Assembly (NCBI GenBank): GCA_002471575.1
Contig: DKQG01000044.1
Location: 38,873 to 102,872, forward strand
Direction of reading: 5' to 3'
DNA length: 64,000 nucleotides
DNA from: Alphaproteobacteria bacterium UBA7314
Lineage (GTDB): Bacteria; Pseudomonadota; Alphaproteobacteria; MPNO01; UBA830
How positions within the stretch are numbered: the first letter of the stretch is position 1; each line of letters begins with the position of its first letter. The notes below the pieces were generated by a model that searched no databases, had not been told where the DNA came from, and saw nothing but the letters and a program-made list of their open reading frames with translations. Below are positions 37,320 to 46,297 of the stretch, piece by piece. Position numbers and translations under genes: made by a program.

Positions 37320-37646
37320 ATGCCGAGGATCGTTTTCAAGACGACAGGCGGTGTCGAAACGCCGGTCGAGACGACTTCCGGCACAACCGTGCTGCAGGCC
37401 GCGTGGGATAACAATATCGACATCGAAGGCGCCTGCGAGGGCGTGATGGCTTGCTCGACATGTCACGTCATCGTGGCGGAAGATTATTGCGCCAAGCTGG
37501 ACGACCCCTCTAACGAGGAAGAAGACCTGCTCGATCTCGCTTGGGGGGTGCGCCCGACGTCGCGGCTCGGGTGCCAGATTGTCGTGACCGATGACCTAGA
37601 CGGCATGGAGCTGTTGCTGCCGGCGTCAACCAACAATCAGATATAG
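37320..37646 (+). CDS. [2Fe-2S] ferredoxin, adrenodoxin type
   Basis: A 108-residue ferredoxin with the cluster ligands in CEGVMACSTC (C-x5-C-x2-C) and a fourth cysteine in SRLGCQIVV. The sequence is of the ISC-type/adrenodoxin group, which donates electrons during Fe-S cluster synthesis or to P450 and similar oxygenases. Its position directly behind the cysteine desulfurase favours the first role. The ATG at 37320 is chosen because the domain (PRIVFKTTGG) begins there. Confidence 0.92.
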   Translation: MPRIVFKTTGGVETPVETTSGTTVLQAAWDNNIDIEGACEGVMACSTCHVIVAEDYCAKLDDPSNEEEDLLDLAWGVRPTSRLGCQIVVTDDLDGMELLLPASTNNQI

Positions 37647-37662
37647 TTCTGGAGCCGTCCGA

Positions 37663-38337
37663 ATGAATAACGGTAACGAATCTCTATTTACCCGTCTCAA
37701 AGGTGCCTGCGACGACGATTGGAAGAAGTATAAGGGACATGCCTTCGTGCGCCAGCTTGCGGCAGGGACCTTACCGGAGAGGTGTTTCCGTCACTATCTA
37801 ATCCAAGATTACCTGTTTCTGATCCACTTTGCTCGCGCTTGGGCGCTGGCGGCCTTCAAGGCCGATGACCTTTTGGAAATCCGCGGCGCAACCGCTGCAT
37901 TGTCGGGGATTGTGGATGTCGAGATGGACCTGCACGTTAGGTTCTGCGCCGACTGGGGGCTGACCGAAGCCGAGTTGGCGTCCGCTCCGGAGGCGATGGA
38001 GACTACGGCCTATACCCGTTACGTATTCGAACGCGGTATGGCGGGCGATTTGCTGGATCTGCATGTGGCGCTGGCGCCCTGCATCGTTGGTTACGGAGAA
38101 ATCGGTGTGACCCTGTCGTCCGACCGGGAAACGGTGATGGAGGGGAATCCGTATCGATCTTGGATCGAGGTGTATGCCGGTGACGAATATCAGGATATCG
38201 CCAAGGGTGCAGTCGCGCAGCTAGACCGGTTGGCCGAGGCGAAAGGGGGCGATGCGCGTTTCCAAGATCTGGCGGCGACCTTCGCGCAGGCGACGCGTCT
38301 GGAAGAGGCCTTCTGGCAGATGGGTCTCGATGCCTGA
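37663..38337 (+). CDS. tenA: TenA family thiaminase II / aminopyrimidine aminohydrolase
   Basis: A 224-residue all-helical TenA protein with the catalytic cysteine in ALAPCIVGYGEIG, the aromatic pocket in FRHYLIQDYLFLIHFARAWALA and a late catalytic glutamate region in RLEEAFWQMG. TenA salvages thiamin pyrimidine from degraded thiamin by releasing hydroxymethylpyrimidine. It follows the ferredoxin by 16 bases and may share its transcript. No TPP riboswitch-like sequence was seen before it. Its stop forms part of a small hairpin with the convergent MFS stop. Confidence 0.88.
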   Translation: MNNGNESLFTRLKGACDDDWKKYKGHAFVRQLAAGTLPERCFRHYLIQDYLFLIHFARAWALAAFKADDLLEIRGATAALSGIVDVEMDLHVRFCADWGLTEAELASAPEAMETTAYTRYVFERGMAGDLLDLHVALAPCIVGYGEIGVTLSSDRETVMEGNPYRSWIEVYAGDEYQDIAKGAVAQLDRLAEAKGGDARFQDLAATFAQATRLEEAFWQMGLDA

Positions 38338-38341
38338 CTCT

Positions 38342-39544
38342 TCAGGCGCTTCGTTCCCGCGTCAGATAGGGAATGACGCCCACGACCATTGTACAAACCG
38401 TGAAAAGGGACACCACGATGACCATCGGATAGGGCGTTCCGTCTGCGACAAACCCGTATATCTGGGTTGCGACCCCGGCGGCGAACAGCTGAATAAACAC
38501 TCCGATTCCCGCCGCCGTACCGGCCAGCGGACCGGCAACATTGATCGCGCCGGACTGGGCGCTCGGCAACGCAATCCCCTGCGACATGATGGCGAAATAC
38601 CCCGGCAGGAAAATCGTCAGTGGGGTGACGATGCCCGCAACGATAAACCCGACCTGCGTGAACGCACCAATTGCCATCACCAGGCTGCCGACAAGTACCA
38701 TTGTCTCGGTCCGCACCCTCCCGGCGAGGCGGCTTGAAATCAGAGAGCCCGTCAGGAAACCGGCTGGAAAGCAGACGAAGTACATCCCGTACTCCGATGC
38801 TGGGCGACCCAGATAATCGATCATAAGGAACGAGCTTGCCGCTGCCATTGTGAAGAAAACGGAGGAGGTGAACCCTGACTGCAGGACATAGGCATTGAAA
38901 CGCAGATTGCGGAGCAGCGTGCCGTAACCCCGGAACAGGCCGGATTGGGCACTCGAACCCATGCGCTCCGTATGGGTTTCGAACATTACTAACCAACAGA
39001 CGATGCCGATAAGCACGCCGAAACCGGCCGCCGACAAAAGGATGCTACGCCATCCACCAATTTCGACTAGCGCGCCGCCGATCGGTCCCGAAATCATCGG
39101 CCCGATCGCGTAGGCCATTGTCAGGTATGACAGAACTTTCATCAGCCGGTCAGCGCCGAAGACGTCTCGGGCGATTGTCCGGGCCAAGCCGAGCCCGCCG
39201 CCGCCTCCCGCGGATTGCAGGATGCGCCCGGCAATCAGAAGCCAGATATTGTCCGCCATGGCCGACAGGACCGATCCAGTCACGAACAGGGCTATCGATC
39301 CCAGCAGGACTGGGCGACGGCCGAACCGGTCGGACAACGATCCGTATACCAGCGACGCGAAGGCCATGACGAATAGCGGCACGCTGACGGTCAGGTTGGC
39401 GATCGTCTCCGTCGTGATGAATTCCGCCTTCACAAACGGCAGGGCCGGAAAGAACAGGTGTAGCGACAACGGCAGAAATGCGGTGATTGTTGCTAGGACG
39501 ATCATAAAAACGGGGCCAGTTTTCGGGTGCGGTGGCGTCGTCAT
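38342..39544 (-). CDS. MFS multidrug efflux transporter, Bcr/CflA type
   Basis: A 400-residue membrane protein with twelve predicted helices. The motif-A loop LVYGSLSDRFGRRPVLL between helices 2 and 3 and the GRILQSAGGGGGLGLARTIARD stretch (motif C-like) match Bcr/CflA drug/H+ antiporters. Such pumps export bicyclomycin, chloramphenicol-type compounds or metabolites. A LysR regulator gene lies upstream in the same direction, about 90 bases away. Confidence 0.88.
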   Translation of the reverse strand: MTTPPHPKTGPVFMIVLATITAFLPLSLHLFFPALPFVKAEFITTETIANLTVSVPLFVMAFASLVYGSLSDRFGRRPVLLGSIALFVTGSVLSAMADNIWLLIAGRILQSAGGGGGLGLARTIARDVFGADRLMKVLSYLTMAYAIGPMISGPIGGALVEIGGWRSILLSAAGFGVLIGIVCWLVMFETHTERMGSSAQSGLFRGYGTLLRNLRFNAYVLQSGFTSSVFFTMAAASSFLMIDYLGRPASEYGMYFVCFPAGFLTGSLISSRLAGRVRTETMVLVGSLVMAIGAFTQVGFIVAGIVTPLTIFLPGYFAIMSQGIALPSAQSGAINVAGPLAGTAAGIGVFIQLFAAGVATQIYGFVADGTPYPMVIVVSLFTVCTMVVGVIPYLTRERSA

Positions 39545-39634
39545 CGGGTTATCGCTCTCGGAATGCGTGCAGCTGGTCGTCGACCGGGTGCTGGATTATT
39601 GATGGCTCGATGGTCTTATACAGGAATTTTACCG

Positions 39635-40531
39635 TCAAAGGCCCGCTGCGGCGCGAAGCTCGCCGGCAAAGACCCGCGCGCCTGAGGATGTGCCGTCGCG
39701 GGGCTGCGCTAGGTGGAGATCCCAGACGATACCGGGTGAGAGATCGGCGACCGGGCGGAATACGACATCGTTAAAGGGCAGGTACTGGGCGCTTTCCTGA
39801 ACGAATGCATAGCCGAGCCCGGCGTCGATCAGCGAGAGAATTGTTGGCGTGAGCCGGGCTTCCTGTTCAATTTTCGGACGTGACCCGTTATCCGCAAATG
39901 CCTGCATAAGGGCGTCGTAGAGATTCGGGCTGGACTCCCGCGGGAAAAATACCGCCGGAAAGGGTGCCAAGTCTTTTATGGTTATCCGCTCACCGCCCGC
40001 AAGCAAGTGTGATTTCGGCAAGGCGACAAGTGTTCGGTCGCGGCGAAGCAATTCGAAATGCACCTCCGGCGGTCGGGTCGGGGGAGCGTTGGTCAGGGCG
40101 AGGTCGAGGCTTCGGTCTGCGACGGCGTCGATAAGGCCGGCGGTCATCCCTTCGGTCAGGCGTATGTCGACCCCGGCATGCTGGTCGTTGAAATTCCGGA
40201 TGGCGGCCGGCAATACTCGCAGCAGCCCGGCGGTCACGAACCCGACCGAGACCCGTCCGCGAACCTCTCTGTCAGTGCCGCGGGCTTTTGCAACCGCGGT
40301 ATCGAACTGGGCAATGGCACGACGTGCTTCCTCCACTAGGCCGTCTCCCGCGGGGGTCAGCCGTGTGCCGCCGCGCTGTGATCGATCGAACAGCTTTACG
40401 CCCAAATTGTTCTCAAATCGGCGGATGGACTGGCTAAGCGGTGCCTGACCCATGTTCATGCGTTCGGCGGCCCGGCTGAAATTCAGCTCGTCCGCGACGG
40501 CCAGAAAATGACGGAAGTGGCGTATTTCCAT
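39635..40531 (-). CDS. LysR family transcriptional regulator
   Basis: A 298-residue LysR-type regulator: the N-terminal winged helix-turn-helix (MEIRHFRHFLAVADELNFSRAAERMNMGQAPLSQSIRRFENNLG) is split over residues 1-45, and the effector-binding domain fills the rest. It is divergent from the second TauD-type gene, and LysR proteins usually control the adjacent divergent gene and themselves, so the dioxygenase at 40623 is the probable target. The start ATG lies at 40531 with no strong ribosome-binding site visible. Confidence 0.9.
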   Translation of the reverse strand: MEIRHFRHFLAVADELNFSRAAERMNMGQAPLSQSIRRFENNLGVKLFDRSQRGGTRLTPAGDGLVEEARRAIAQFDTAVAKARGTDREVRGRVSVGFVTAGLLRVLPAAIRNFNDQHAGVDIRLTEGMTAGLIDAVADRSLDLALTNAPPTRPPEVHFELLRRDRTLVALPKSHLLAGGERITIKDLAPFPAVFFPRESSPNLYDALMQAFADNGSRPKIEQEARLTPTILSLIDAGLGYAFVQESAQYLPFNDVVFRPVADLSPGIVWDLHLAQPRDGTSSGARVFAGELRAAAGL

Positions 40532-40622
40532 ATCGAAATGATCTCATTTTATGTTTATTTAATATTATACCCAGATAGATGGGAATTGCTATGTGTACGG
40601 CATTCACTCACGGAGCAAGCAA
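40532..40622. promoter_or_regulatory. AT-rich divergent promoter region between lysR and tauD-like genes
   Basis: About 90 bases, clearly richer in A/T than the surroundings (for example TTTATGTTTATTTAATATTAT). Divergent promoters with LysR half-sites (T-N11-A) are expected here. CCCA and TGGG flank a six-base spacer near 40570-40584. GGAG before 40623 sets the start of the dioxygenase. Confidence 0.4.
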
Positions 40623-41453
40623 ATGCCGCTCGATAATGTCGAGACAAACAGCGATATCACCGTTACGCCGTGTTCGCCGAATATCGGTGCGGAAATATCG
40701 GATATCGACTTGAAAAAACCGCTGTCGAAAGCCGAGGTGGAGGATTTGCGCAAGGCTTTTACGGATCACCAAGTGATTTTCTTCCGAAATCAGGAAATCA
40801 GCTTCGAAGATCACGTCCGGCTGGCGGAATATTTCGGTCCGCTCGGCGCCCACGTTGGCAAGAAAACTATCAGCCAGACGACGTACGATCCGCGCGTCCG
40901 CAAGTTTCATTATGACGAAAATACGCCGCGAGTTTCCGGCGATGTCTGGCATACCGATCAGTCCTGCGCCGAGGTCCCTCCGCTCGGCAGCATGCTCTAC
41001 AATCACACGCTGCCGCCAAATGGCGGGGGCGACACCCTGTTTGCCAGCATGTACGCGGCTTATGAAAACCTGTCGGACAGGATGAAGGTCTATCTCGACG
41101 GATTGACGGCGTTGCACGACGGCGTGCCGACTTTCGGTGAAGGAACACCTAAGGCGGTTCACCCGGTTGTCGTGCGGCACCCAGAAAGCGGGCGAAAGCT
41201 ACTGTACGTGAACAAAGTCTTCACCATGCGCATCAACGAACTGTCGGAGCAGGAAAGCGAGGCCGTGCTGAATTTCCTATTCGATCACTGCGCCCGCCCG
41301 GAGTGGAGTTACCGTTTTCGCTGGACGCCGCACTCGATAGCGCTCTGGGATAACCGCTGCACCCACCACATGGCTATATCGGATTACTGGCCCGAGGTGC
41401 GGTCGGGTTACCGGGTTCAGATTGACGGAATCACGTCACCTGTGGCCGCTTGA
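40623..41453 (+). CDS. TauD/TfdA family Fe(II)/2-oxoglutarate dioxygenase
   Basis: From ATG 40623 (GGAG upstream) the protein has 276 residues. Iron ligands are in WHTDQSC (His, Asp) and ALWDNRCTHHMAISDYW (distal His), with the 2-oxoglutarate arginine in RSGYRVQIDG. The N-terminus, NIGAEISDIDLKKPL and VIFFRNQEIS, resembles taurine and 2,4-D dioxygenases. Substrate unknown; the divergent LysR gene suggests substrate induction. The stop overlaps a palindrome shared with the convergent purC stop region. Confidence 0.88.
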   Translation: MPLDNVETNSDITVTPCSPNIGAEISDIDLKKPLSKAEVEDLRKAFTDHQVIFFRNQEISFEDHVRLAEYFGPLGAHVGKKTISQTTYDPRVRKFHYDENTPRVSGDVWHTDQSCAEVPPLGSMLYNHTLPPNGGGDTLFASMYAAYENLSDRMKVYLDGLTALHDGVPTFGEGTPKAVHPVVVRHPESGRKLLYVNKVFTMRINELSEQESEAVLNFLFDHCARPEWSYRFRWTPHSIALWDNRCTHHMAISDYWPEVRSGYRVQIDGITSPVAA

Positions 41454-41457
41454 CGCG

Positions 41458-42225
41458 TCACTGCATCACCGACGGGCCGTCCATGTTACCGGCCGTTCCG
41501 CTTTCCGGAAGAATGCCTAGCCGCCGGGCGACTTCTTGGTAGGCTTCCTCGACGCTGCCCAGATCGCGGCGGAATCTGTCCTTGTCCATGATTTCGTTTG
41601 TCGAAACGTCCCACAGGCGGCAGTTGTCTGGGCTGATTTCGTCGGCGAGCACAACGCGGACTTCTTCGTTATTCCACCAACGCCCGAATTCTAGCTTGAA
41701 ATCGACGAGCCGGATTCCGATCGCCAGGAACAGCCCGGAGAGAAAATCGTTCACCCGCAGTGACATGTGCATGATCTCGTCCAATTCTTGGGGCGACGCC
41801 CATCCGAACGCCGTGATGTGTTCTTCGGAGATCATGGGGTCGTTGAGCTCGTCAGACTTGTAATAATACTCGACGATGGACCGGGGCAGAGGCGTACCTT
41901 CTTCCATGCCGAAACGTTTGGTCAGAGAACCGGCCGCGACGTTCCGGATGACGATCTCGACCGGGATTATCTCGACCTCGCGGACCAGTTGCTCCCGCAT
42001 ATTTAGACGGCGGACGAAATGCGTCGGAATGCTGATCTCGCTCAGCTTGATCATTAGATATTCAGAAATCCGGTTGTTGAGAACGCCCTTGCCCGTGATC
42101 ACGCCCTGCTTCTTGTTGTTGAAGGCTGTCGCATCGTCCTTGAAATACTGGACTAGGGTACCCGGCTCCGGCCCTTCGAAAAGGATCTTAGCCTTGCCTT
42201 CGTAGATACGTCTGCGGCGAGCCAT
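41458..42225 (-). CDS. purC: Phosphoribosylaminoimidazole-succinocarboxamide synthase
   Basis: A 255-residue SAICAR synthetase starting [18 protein letters not shown], with [12 protein letters not shown], the [17 protein letters not shown] stretch and [23 protein letters not shown]. It condenses CAIR with aspartate, step seven or eight of purine synthesis. Length is normal (237-260). In many alphaproteobacteria purC lies beside a DUF1476 gene and purB; here an NRDE-family gene sits between. Confidence 0.96.
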   Translation of the reverse strand: MARRRRIYEGKAKILFEGPEPGTLVQYFKDDATAFNNKKQGVITGKGVLNNRISEYLMIKLSEISIPTHFVRRLNMREQLVREVEIIPVEIVIRNVAAGSLTKRFGMEEGTPLPRSIVEYYYKSDELNDPMISEEHITAFGWASPQELDEIMHMSLRVNDFLSGLFLAIGIRLVDFKLEFGRWWNNEEVRVVLADEISPDNCRLWDVSTNEIMDKDRFRRDLGSVEEAYQEVARRLGILPESGTAGNMDGPSVMQ

Positions 42226-42375
42226 TCTGTGCCTCGGATCTCCGGAAACCTGCGCGCGTGCCTTGCGCGATTGTTATCCAGATATAGCGAATTCGCGGAG
42301 GCGGTCAATGGCGCTTACGGGCTATCGGGCGGGGAAATTCCCGAGAGAATACGAGGGCCCGATCCTGCACCCTTA

Positions 42376-43131
42376 TCATTCAATTGGCTCGTAGGGAGCG
42401 TTGCCCGGCGCTCCGTTTGCGAAAAGCCAGACCGGTTTGCGGTGTTTGAAATTTACAGATGGCAGGGCGACAAGCGCGCTGGACAGCGTACCGAACCCGA
42501 TGTCGGTCTCGATCCGCATGGCATCCCGTGAGTCAGTGCCGGGACCGTGTTCCGTCGATGCCAGAAGGCTTTGCCAGCCTGTCCAGTCTCCTAAATCCAC
42601 GTCCGGTTCGGGCGCGGCTTCGAACCGGGGCTTGAAGAAGTCGACCCGGCCGGAGGCTGTATCATTAAGATCGAAAGCGGTCAGCATCGACAGCCCCTCG
42701 GGGACTTCAGTGACCTTGATAAGGCCATTATCGTCAGCGCCGAGACTGCGGAGCCAAAATGCATCCCGATTGTCGGCGATCACTAGATTGAATGACCGGT
42801 AGCTGCGTCCATCGAGACCCGCCAGTGCCTCGGCGGCATCGACGGCGTCAGCATGATCCAGAGCTTCCAGCACGATTTCGCCGCGCGAGCGCAATGTCGG
42901 ATCGGGGCCGAGTGAATCTTGGCGATTGAGAATGCAGGCGGTGACGCCCTCGTCGTTAAGCCCCATCCAGGTGCCGCCCGCCAGCCGGTCTATACCTGCT
43001 ACGACGTTTTCGCGATCGCGCCAGTGTCGCGCGGGCGGGTCCCAGGGCCGTCCCGCCATTTCGTCACGGTTTGCAGCAACGAGGAGGGGCCAGTCATGAT
43101 CTGGCCGTCGCAGAATGATTAGGGTGCACAC
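42376..43131 (-). CDS. NRDE family protein (TANGO2-like)
   Basis: The family starts M-C-T-L-I, and the cysteine after the initiator Met is thought to be an N-terminal nucleophile. Here CTLIILRRPDHDWPLLVAANRDEM is preceded by a GTG at 43131, so I place the start there (251 residues), although the frame runs further to 43194 and no strong ribosome-binding site is visible. The NRDE motif itself is AANRDEM. Human TANGO2 is linked to haem or acyl-CoA metabolism, but the bacterial role is undefined. Confidence 0.8.
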   Translation of the reverse strand: MCTLIILRRPDHDWPLLVAANRDEMAGRPWDPPARHWRDRENVVAGIDRLAGGTWMGLNDEGVTACILNRQDSLGPDPTLRSRGEIVLEALDHADAVDAAEALAGLDGRSYRSFNLVIADNRDAFWLRSLGADDNGLIKVTEVPEGLSMLTAFDLNDTASGRVDFFKPRFEAAPEPDVDLGDWTGWQSLLASTEHGPGTDSRDAMRIETDIGFGTLSSALVALPSVNFKHRKPVWLFANGAPGNAPYEPIE

Positions 43132-43226
43132 CGGGTGTCGATAGCAGTTTCGAGTGGTCGCGGCCATACTCATAATCTGACGACTTGACATCACGCGAAT
43201 GTGCGCCGGTCGAGAGTTAATCAGCT

Positions 43227-43577
43227 TTGAGATACATCAGGAAGGCGCTGATATCTGGATTTGACGACCACGAGAAAAGTTTCGAGGCGAAATACAAGCG
43301 TGATCAGGAAACACTGTTCTGCATTATCTCGCGTCGCGACCGGCTGGCAGTGCTTAGGGCGGCGGAACAGTTTGGCATGCCGGATAATCAGGCACTGGAC
43401 TATGCGAAAGAGGTCGTACTGTCGGATTTCAAGGGGCCGGGCGATGACGATGTCGTCCGCAAAGTGCTGGGCGACTTCGAGAGCAACGGTATCGACATGG
43501 ACGAGCAGAGATTGCGCAAAGAAATGATCCGCCTGATGGACGAAGCCGGACGGCAGAACAAGGCCGAAAACAGCTAG
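43227..43577 (+). CDS. DUF1476 protein, F1-ATPase inhibitor zeta subunit
   Basis: A 116-residue protein from TTG 43227 (the usual length is about 105, and the true start may be slightly inside). It shows FDDHEKSFEAKYKRDQE, then a middle ALDYAKEVVLSDF and GDDDVVRKVLGDFESNG, the conserved layout of DUF1476. In Paracoccus and relatives this is the zeta subunit that inhibits reverse hydrolysis by F1Fo-ATP synthase. It is convergent with purB and near purC, a conserved neighbourhood in alphaproteobacteria. Confidence 0.88.
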   Translation: MRYIRKALISGFDDHEKSFEAKYKRDQETLFCIISRRDRLAVLRAAEQFGMPDNQALDYAKEVVLSDFKGPGDDDVVRKVLGDFESNGIDMDEQRLRKEMIRLMDEAGRQNKAENS

Positions 43578-43598
43578 GTGAATTCCAGCTCGCGCATA

Positions 43599-44894
43599 TC
43601 AGCCGAAAACCCGCTTGAAAATCGTATCGACGTTCTTGGTGTGATATGCGAGGTCGAACATTTCTTCGAGTGCCGCATCGTCGACCAGCGAGGATACATC
43701 CGCGTCGGCTTTTAAGAGGTCTAGAAACGATTTTCCCTCGGACCAAGACTCCATCGCATTGCGCTGAACCGCGGCATACGCGTCTTCGCGGCTCATCCCC
43801 GCTTGGGTTAGGGCCAGCAAAACACGTTGCGAAAATACCAGGCCGCCCAACGCATCCAGGTTCGACTGCATTTGCTCGGGATATACGACCAGTTTTTCGA
43901 CAACTCCCGTCAGTCGGTCGAGCAGGAAATCCAGCGTAATCGTGGCGTCCGGTCCGATCATGCGCTCGACCGATGAGTGCGATATATCCCGTTCGTGCCA
44001 CAGCGCTACGTTTTCCATTGCCGGGATGCAGTGCGACCGCACCAGCCGGGCAAGTCCGGTAATATTTTCGGTCAGCACCGGGTTGCGCTTGTGCGGCATC
44101 GCCGACGAGCCCTTTTGACCTGGCGAAAAATATTCCTCCGCCTCACGCAGTTCGGTCCGCTGCAGGTGACGGATCTCCACGGCCAGCCGCTCGGCGGAGG
44201 ATGCGATTACGGCAAGAACCGAAAAATACATTGCGTGTCGGTCGCGGGGGATCACCTGTGTCGAGACCGTTTCCGGCTTCAGCCCCAAAGATTTGGCGAC
44301 ATGTTGTTCAACCGCCGGATCGATATTGGCGAACGTGCCCACAGCGCCGGAGATCGCACAGGTCGCAATTTCGGCGCGAGCCGCTTCTAGCCGTTCGCGG
44401 TTTCGGGCGAATTCCGCATAATGACTGGCTAGCTTGACTCCGAATGTCGTCGGCTCCGCATGAATGGCGTGGCTTCGCCCGATGGTGGGCGTAAGCTTGT
44501 GCTCTGCGGCACGGGACTTAAGCGCGGCAAGCAACTTGTCGATATCCTCCAGCAGGATATCAGTCGCCTGCATCAACTGGACGGCGAGGCAGGTGTCGAG
44601 CACGTCGGACGATGTCATGCCCTGATGGACGAAACGTGCCTCGTCGCCGACGTGTTCTGCGAGATTGGTCAAAAACGCGATGACGTCGTGCTTGGTTTCG
44701 TGTTCGATCTCGTCGATCCGATCAATCTCGAAGGTCCCGCGATCCCAGACCGCTTTAGCCGCCTCCTTTGGGATGACGCCCAGTTCGGCCTGCGCATCGC
44801 AGGCATGTGCCTCTATTTCGAACCAGATACGGAACTTGTTCTCCGGCTCCCAGATCGCCGTCATCGGGGCGCGAGAATATCTTGGAATAGCCAT
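43599..44894 (-). CDS. purB: Adenylosuccinate lyase
   Basis: A 431-residue member of the fumarase/aspartase superfamily. The signature GQKGSSAMPHKRNP is present, with HQGMTSSDVLDT and TIGRSHAIHAEPTTFG supplying active-site residues. It acts twice in purine synthesis, cleaving SAICAR and adenylosuccinate to release fumarate. It starts MAIPRYSRAPM, typical of bacterial PurB. Confidence 0.97.
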   Translation of the reverse strand: MAIPRYSRAPMTAIWEPENKFRIWFEIEAHACDAQAELGVIPKEAAKAVWDRGTFEIDRIDEIEHETKHDVIAFLTNLAEHVGDEARFVHQGMTSSDVLDTCLAVQLMQATDILLEDIDKLLAALKSRAAEHKLTPTIGRSHAIHAEPTTFGVKLASHYAEFARNRERLEAARAEIATCAISGAVGTFANIDPAVEQHVAKSLGLKPETVSTQVIPRDRHAMYFSVLAVIASSAERLAVEIRHLQRTELREAEEYFSPGQKGSSAMPHKRNPVLTENITGLARLVRSHCIPAMENVALWHERDISHSSVERMIGPDATITLDFLLDRLTGVVEKLVVYPEQMQSNLDALGGLVFSQRVLLALTQAGMSREDAYAAVQRNAMESWSEGKSFLDLLKADADVSSLVDDAALEEMFDLAYHTKNVDTIFKRVFG

Positions 44895-44939
44895 AAAACG
44901 GGTTTATCAGAATCGCCGGATCTCAGGAAGGGATCGCCG

Positions 44940-45125
44940 CTAAATCGTCTGGTAATTGCGGACGGCGATCCAATAGGTCATGAAACCGAAGATCGCCCCG
45001 AACAGCACCCCGCTGGCCATAGCGGTCTAGGATCCGTCCGGGAGGGCGACGACAATCCCCGTCATTACGCCGATCAGTTGCTGGATGAAGCCGACGAACG
45101 ATGACCCGGCGAGTGCCGCAGCGGG
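44940..45125 (-). pseudogene. C-terminal remnant of a second Bcr/CflA-type MFS gene
   Basis: In the frame ending with TAG at 44940-44942 the minus strand reads ALAGSSFVGFIQQLIGVMTG, then VALPDGS, a TAG, and MASGVLFGAIFGFMTYWIAV. This parallels the end of the intact neighbour (AGAASSLLGFVQFLTAAAATT...GLMNDGTPLPMAI), i.e. helices 11 and 12 of the same family. It has one premature stop and is joined out of frame to the 3' end of the complete MFS gene, as if two tandem pumps had fused by deletion. Confidence 0.7.
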
Positions 45126-46297
45126 CGGACAAGGACTAGATACAGGATCAACGTTGAAAACGTGCAAGTGCATATCACTATTGCCATGGGCAGCGGCGTT
45201 CCGTCATTCATAAGGCCGATCACGGTTGTCGCGGCGGCGGCGGTCAGAAACTGAACAAATCCGAGCAGCGACGATGCCGCGCCCGCGATTTGGGCGAAGG
45301 GGGACATCGCACCTGCTGTTGTCCCCGGAACGATGAAAGCGAGGGATACGAGTAACAGCACGACCGGCCCCATCAGCGTGTAAACCGTGATTTTGCCCGA
45401 CAAAACAAAGGCAAGCATTACGATTCCTGCGATTGTCGCCAGGATGGCACCGTTGCGGATCATACCGTCGATACCCACTTGGTGCGCGACGCGTGCGACC
45501 ACGACCTGGGCGATAATGTAACTGACCATCGGGACCGCCATCGCGATCCCGAATTCCAGCGGCGACAGTCCGAGATACTGGATAAGGCCGACCGGTGCGC
45601 CGGCGAAATACGCCATAAGCGCTCCGTACATGAAACTGCCGCAAACGCCATAACAAAGGAAAGATCGAACGCCGAACACCTGCCGGTAGTTCGCAGCGAT
45701 CGTCCTCGGGTGAAGTGATTGTTTTTCGGTGCTGGTGTTGGTTTCCGCAAGTCCGAGCAATATCGCCAGTCCCGAGAACACAGCGAAACCGGCCATTGTC
45801 AAGAACACCGATTGCCAGCCATATGCAACGGATAGCCATCCACTGAGCCCGGGTGCAATGGTGGGCATGATGCCGTGAATGCCCATCATCAGGGCAAACA
45901 GCCGGGCGCCTGCCTCGCGGTCGAACAAATCGCGGATTACGGCCCGGGCGACGATGACGCCGGAACATGCGAAGAAGCCCTGCAGGAAACGCAGGCCGAT
46001 TAACGCCTCGATTGTGGGGGCGTTGGCGCAGGCGAGGGCGGTCGCCGCATATGACGCGATACCAAGCAGGATTACGGGTTTTCTCCCAAACCTATCAGAT
46101 AGTGGCCCATAGATCAGCTGCCCTACGGCGATCCCAAGCACCATCGCGCTCAGACTGAACTGGACAGACGCGGTTTCTGTAATGAAATGGCCTGCGATCT
46201 CTGGGACGAGCGGGACTGATGCGTCTACCGATAAGGGTAACAGCATTGGCAACAGGCCTAGAAGGGCCGCCAGAAGCGCATACCGACTTCGGCTCAT
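45074..46297 (-). CDS. MFS multidrug efflux transporter, Bcr/CflA type
   Basis: A 407-residue twelve-helix protein with QLIYGPLSDRFGRKPVILLG (motif A) and LIGLRFLQGFFACSGVIVARAVIRD (motif C region), clearly Bcr/CflA-type. Homology stops near VLVRPLR; the last 15 or so residues (HSPGHRSSASSSN) come from out-of-frame reading into the remnant of a second pump gene, so the natural C-terminus has been replaced. Its ATG overlaps the TGA of the MarR gene upstream, so regulator and pump form an operon. Likely role: export of an aromatic acid or toxicant sensed by the MarR protein. Confidence 0.85.
   Translation of the reverse strand: MSRSRYALLAALLGLLPMLLPLSVDASVPLVPEIAGHFITETASVQFSLSAMVLGIAVGQLIYGPLSDRFGRKPVILLGIASYAATALACANAPTIEALIGLRFLQGFFACSGVIVARAVIRDLFDREAGARLFALMMGIHGIMPTIAPGLSGWLSVAYGWQSVFLTMAGFAVFSGLAILLGLAETNTSTEKQSLHPRTIAANYRQVFGVRSFLCYGVCGSFMYGALMAYFAGAPVGLIQYLGLSPLEFGIAMAVPMVSYIIAQVVVARVAHQVGIDGMIRNGAILATIAGIVMLAFVLSGKITVYTLMGPVVLLLVSLAFIVPGTTAGAMSPFAQIAGAASSLLGFVQFLTAAAATTVIGLMNDGTPLPMAIVICTCTFSTLILYLVLVRPLRHSPGHRSSASSSN

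Noticed and set aside
38332..38347. GCCTGA-CTCT-TCAGGC hairpin between tenA and the MFS gene as a terminator
   Set aside because: Short stem formed mainly by the two convergent stop codons, and no T-run on either strand.
41450..41461. TGACGCGTCA palindrome between the tauD-like gene and purC
   Set aside because: Explained by the TGA stop and chance; no T-run and too short to call a site.
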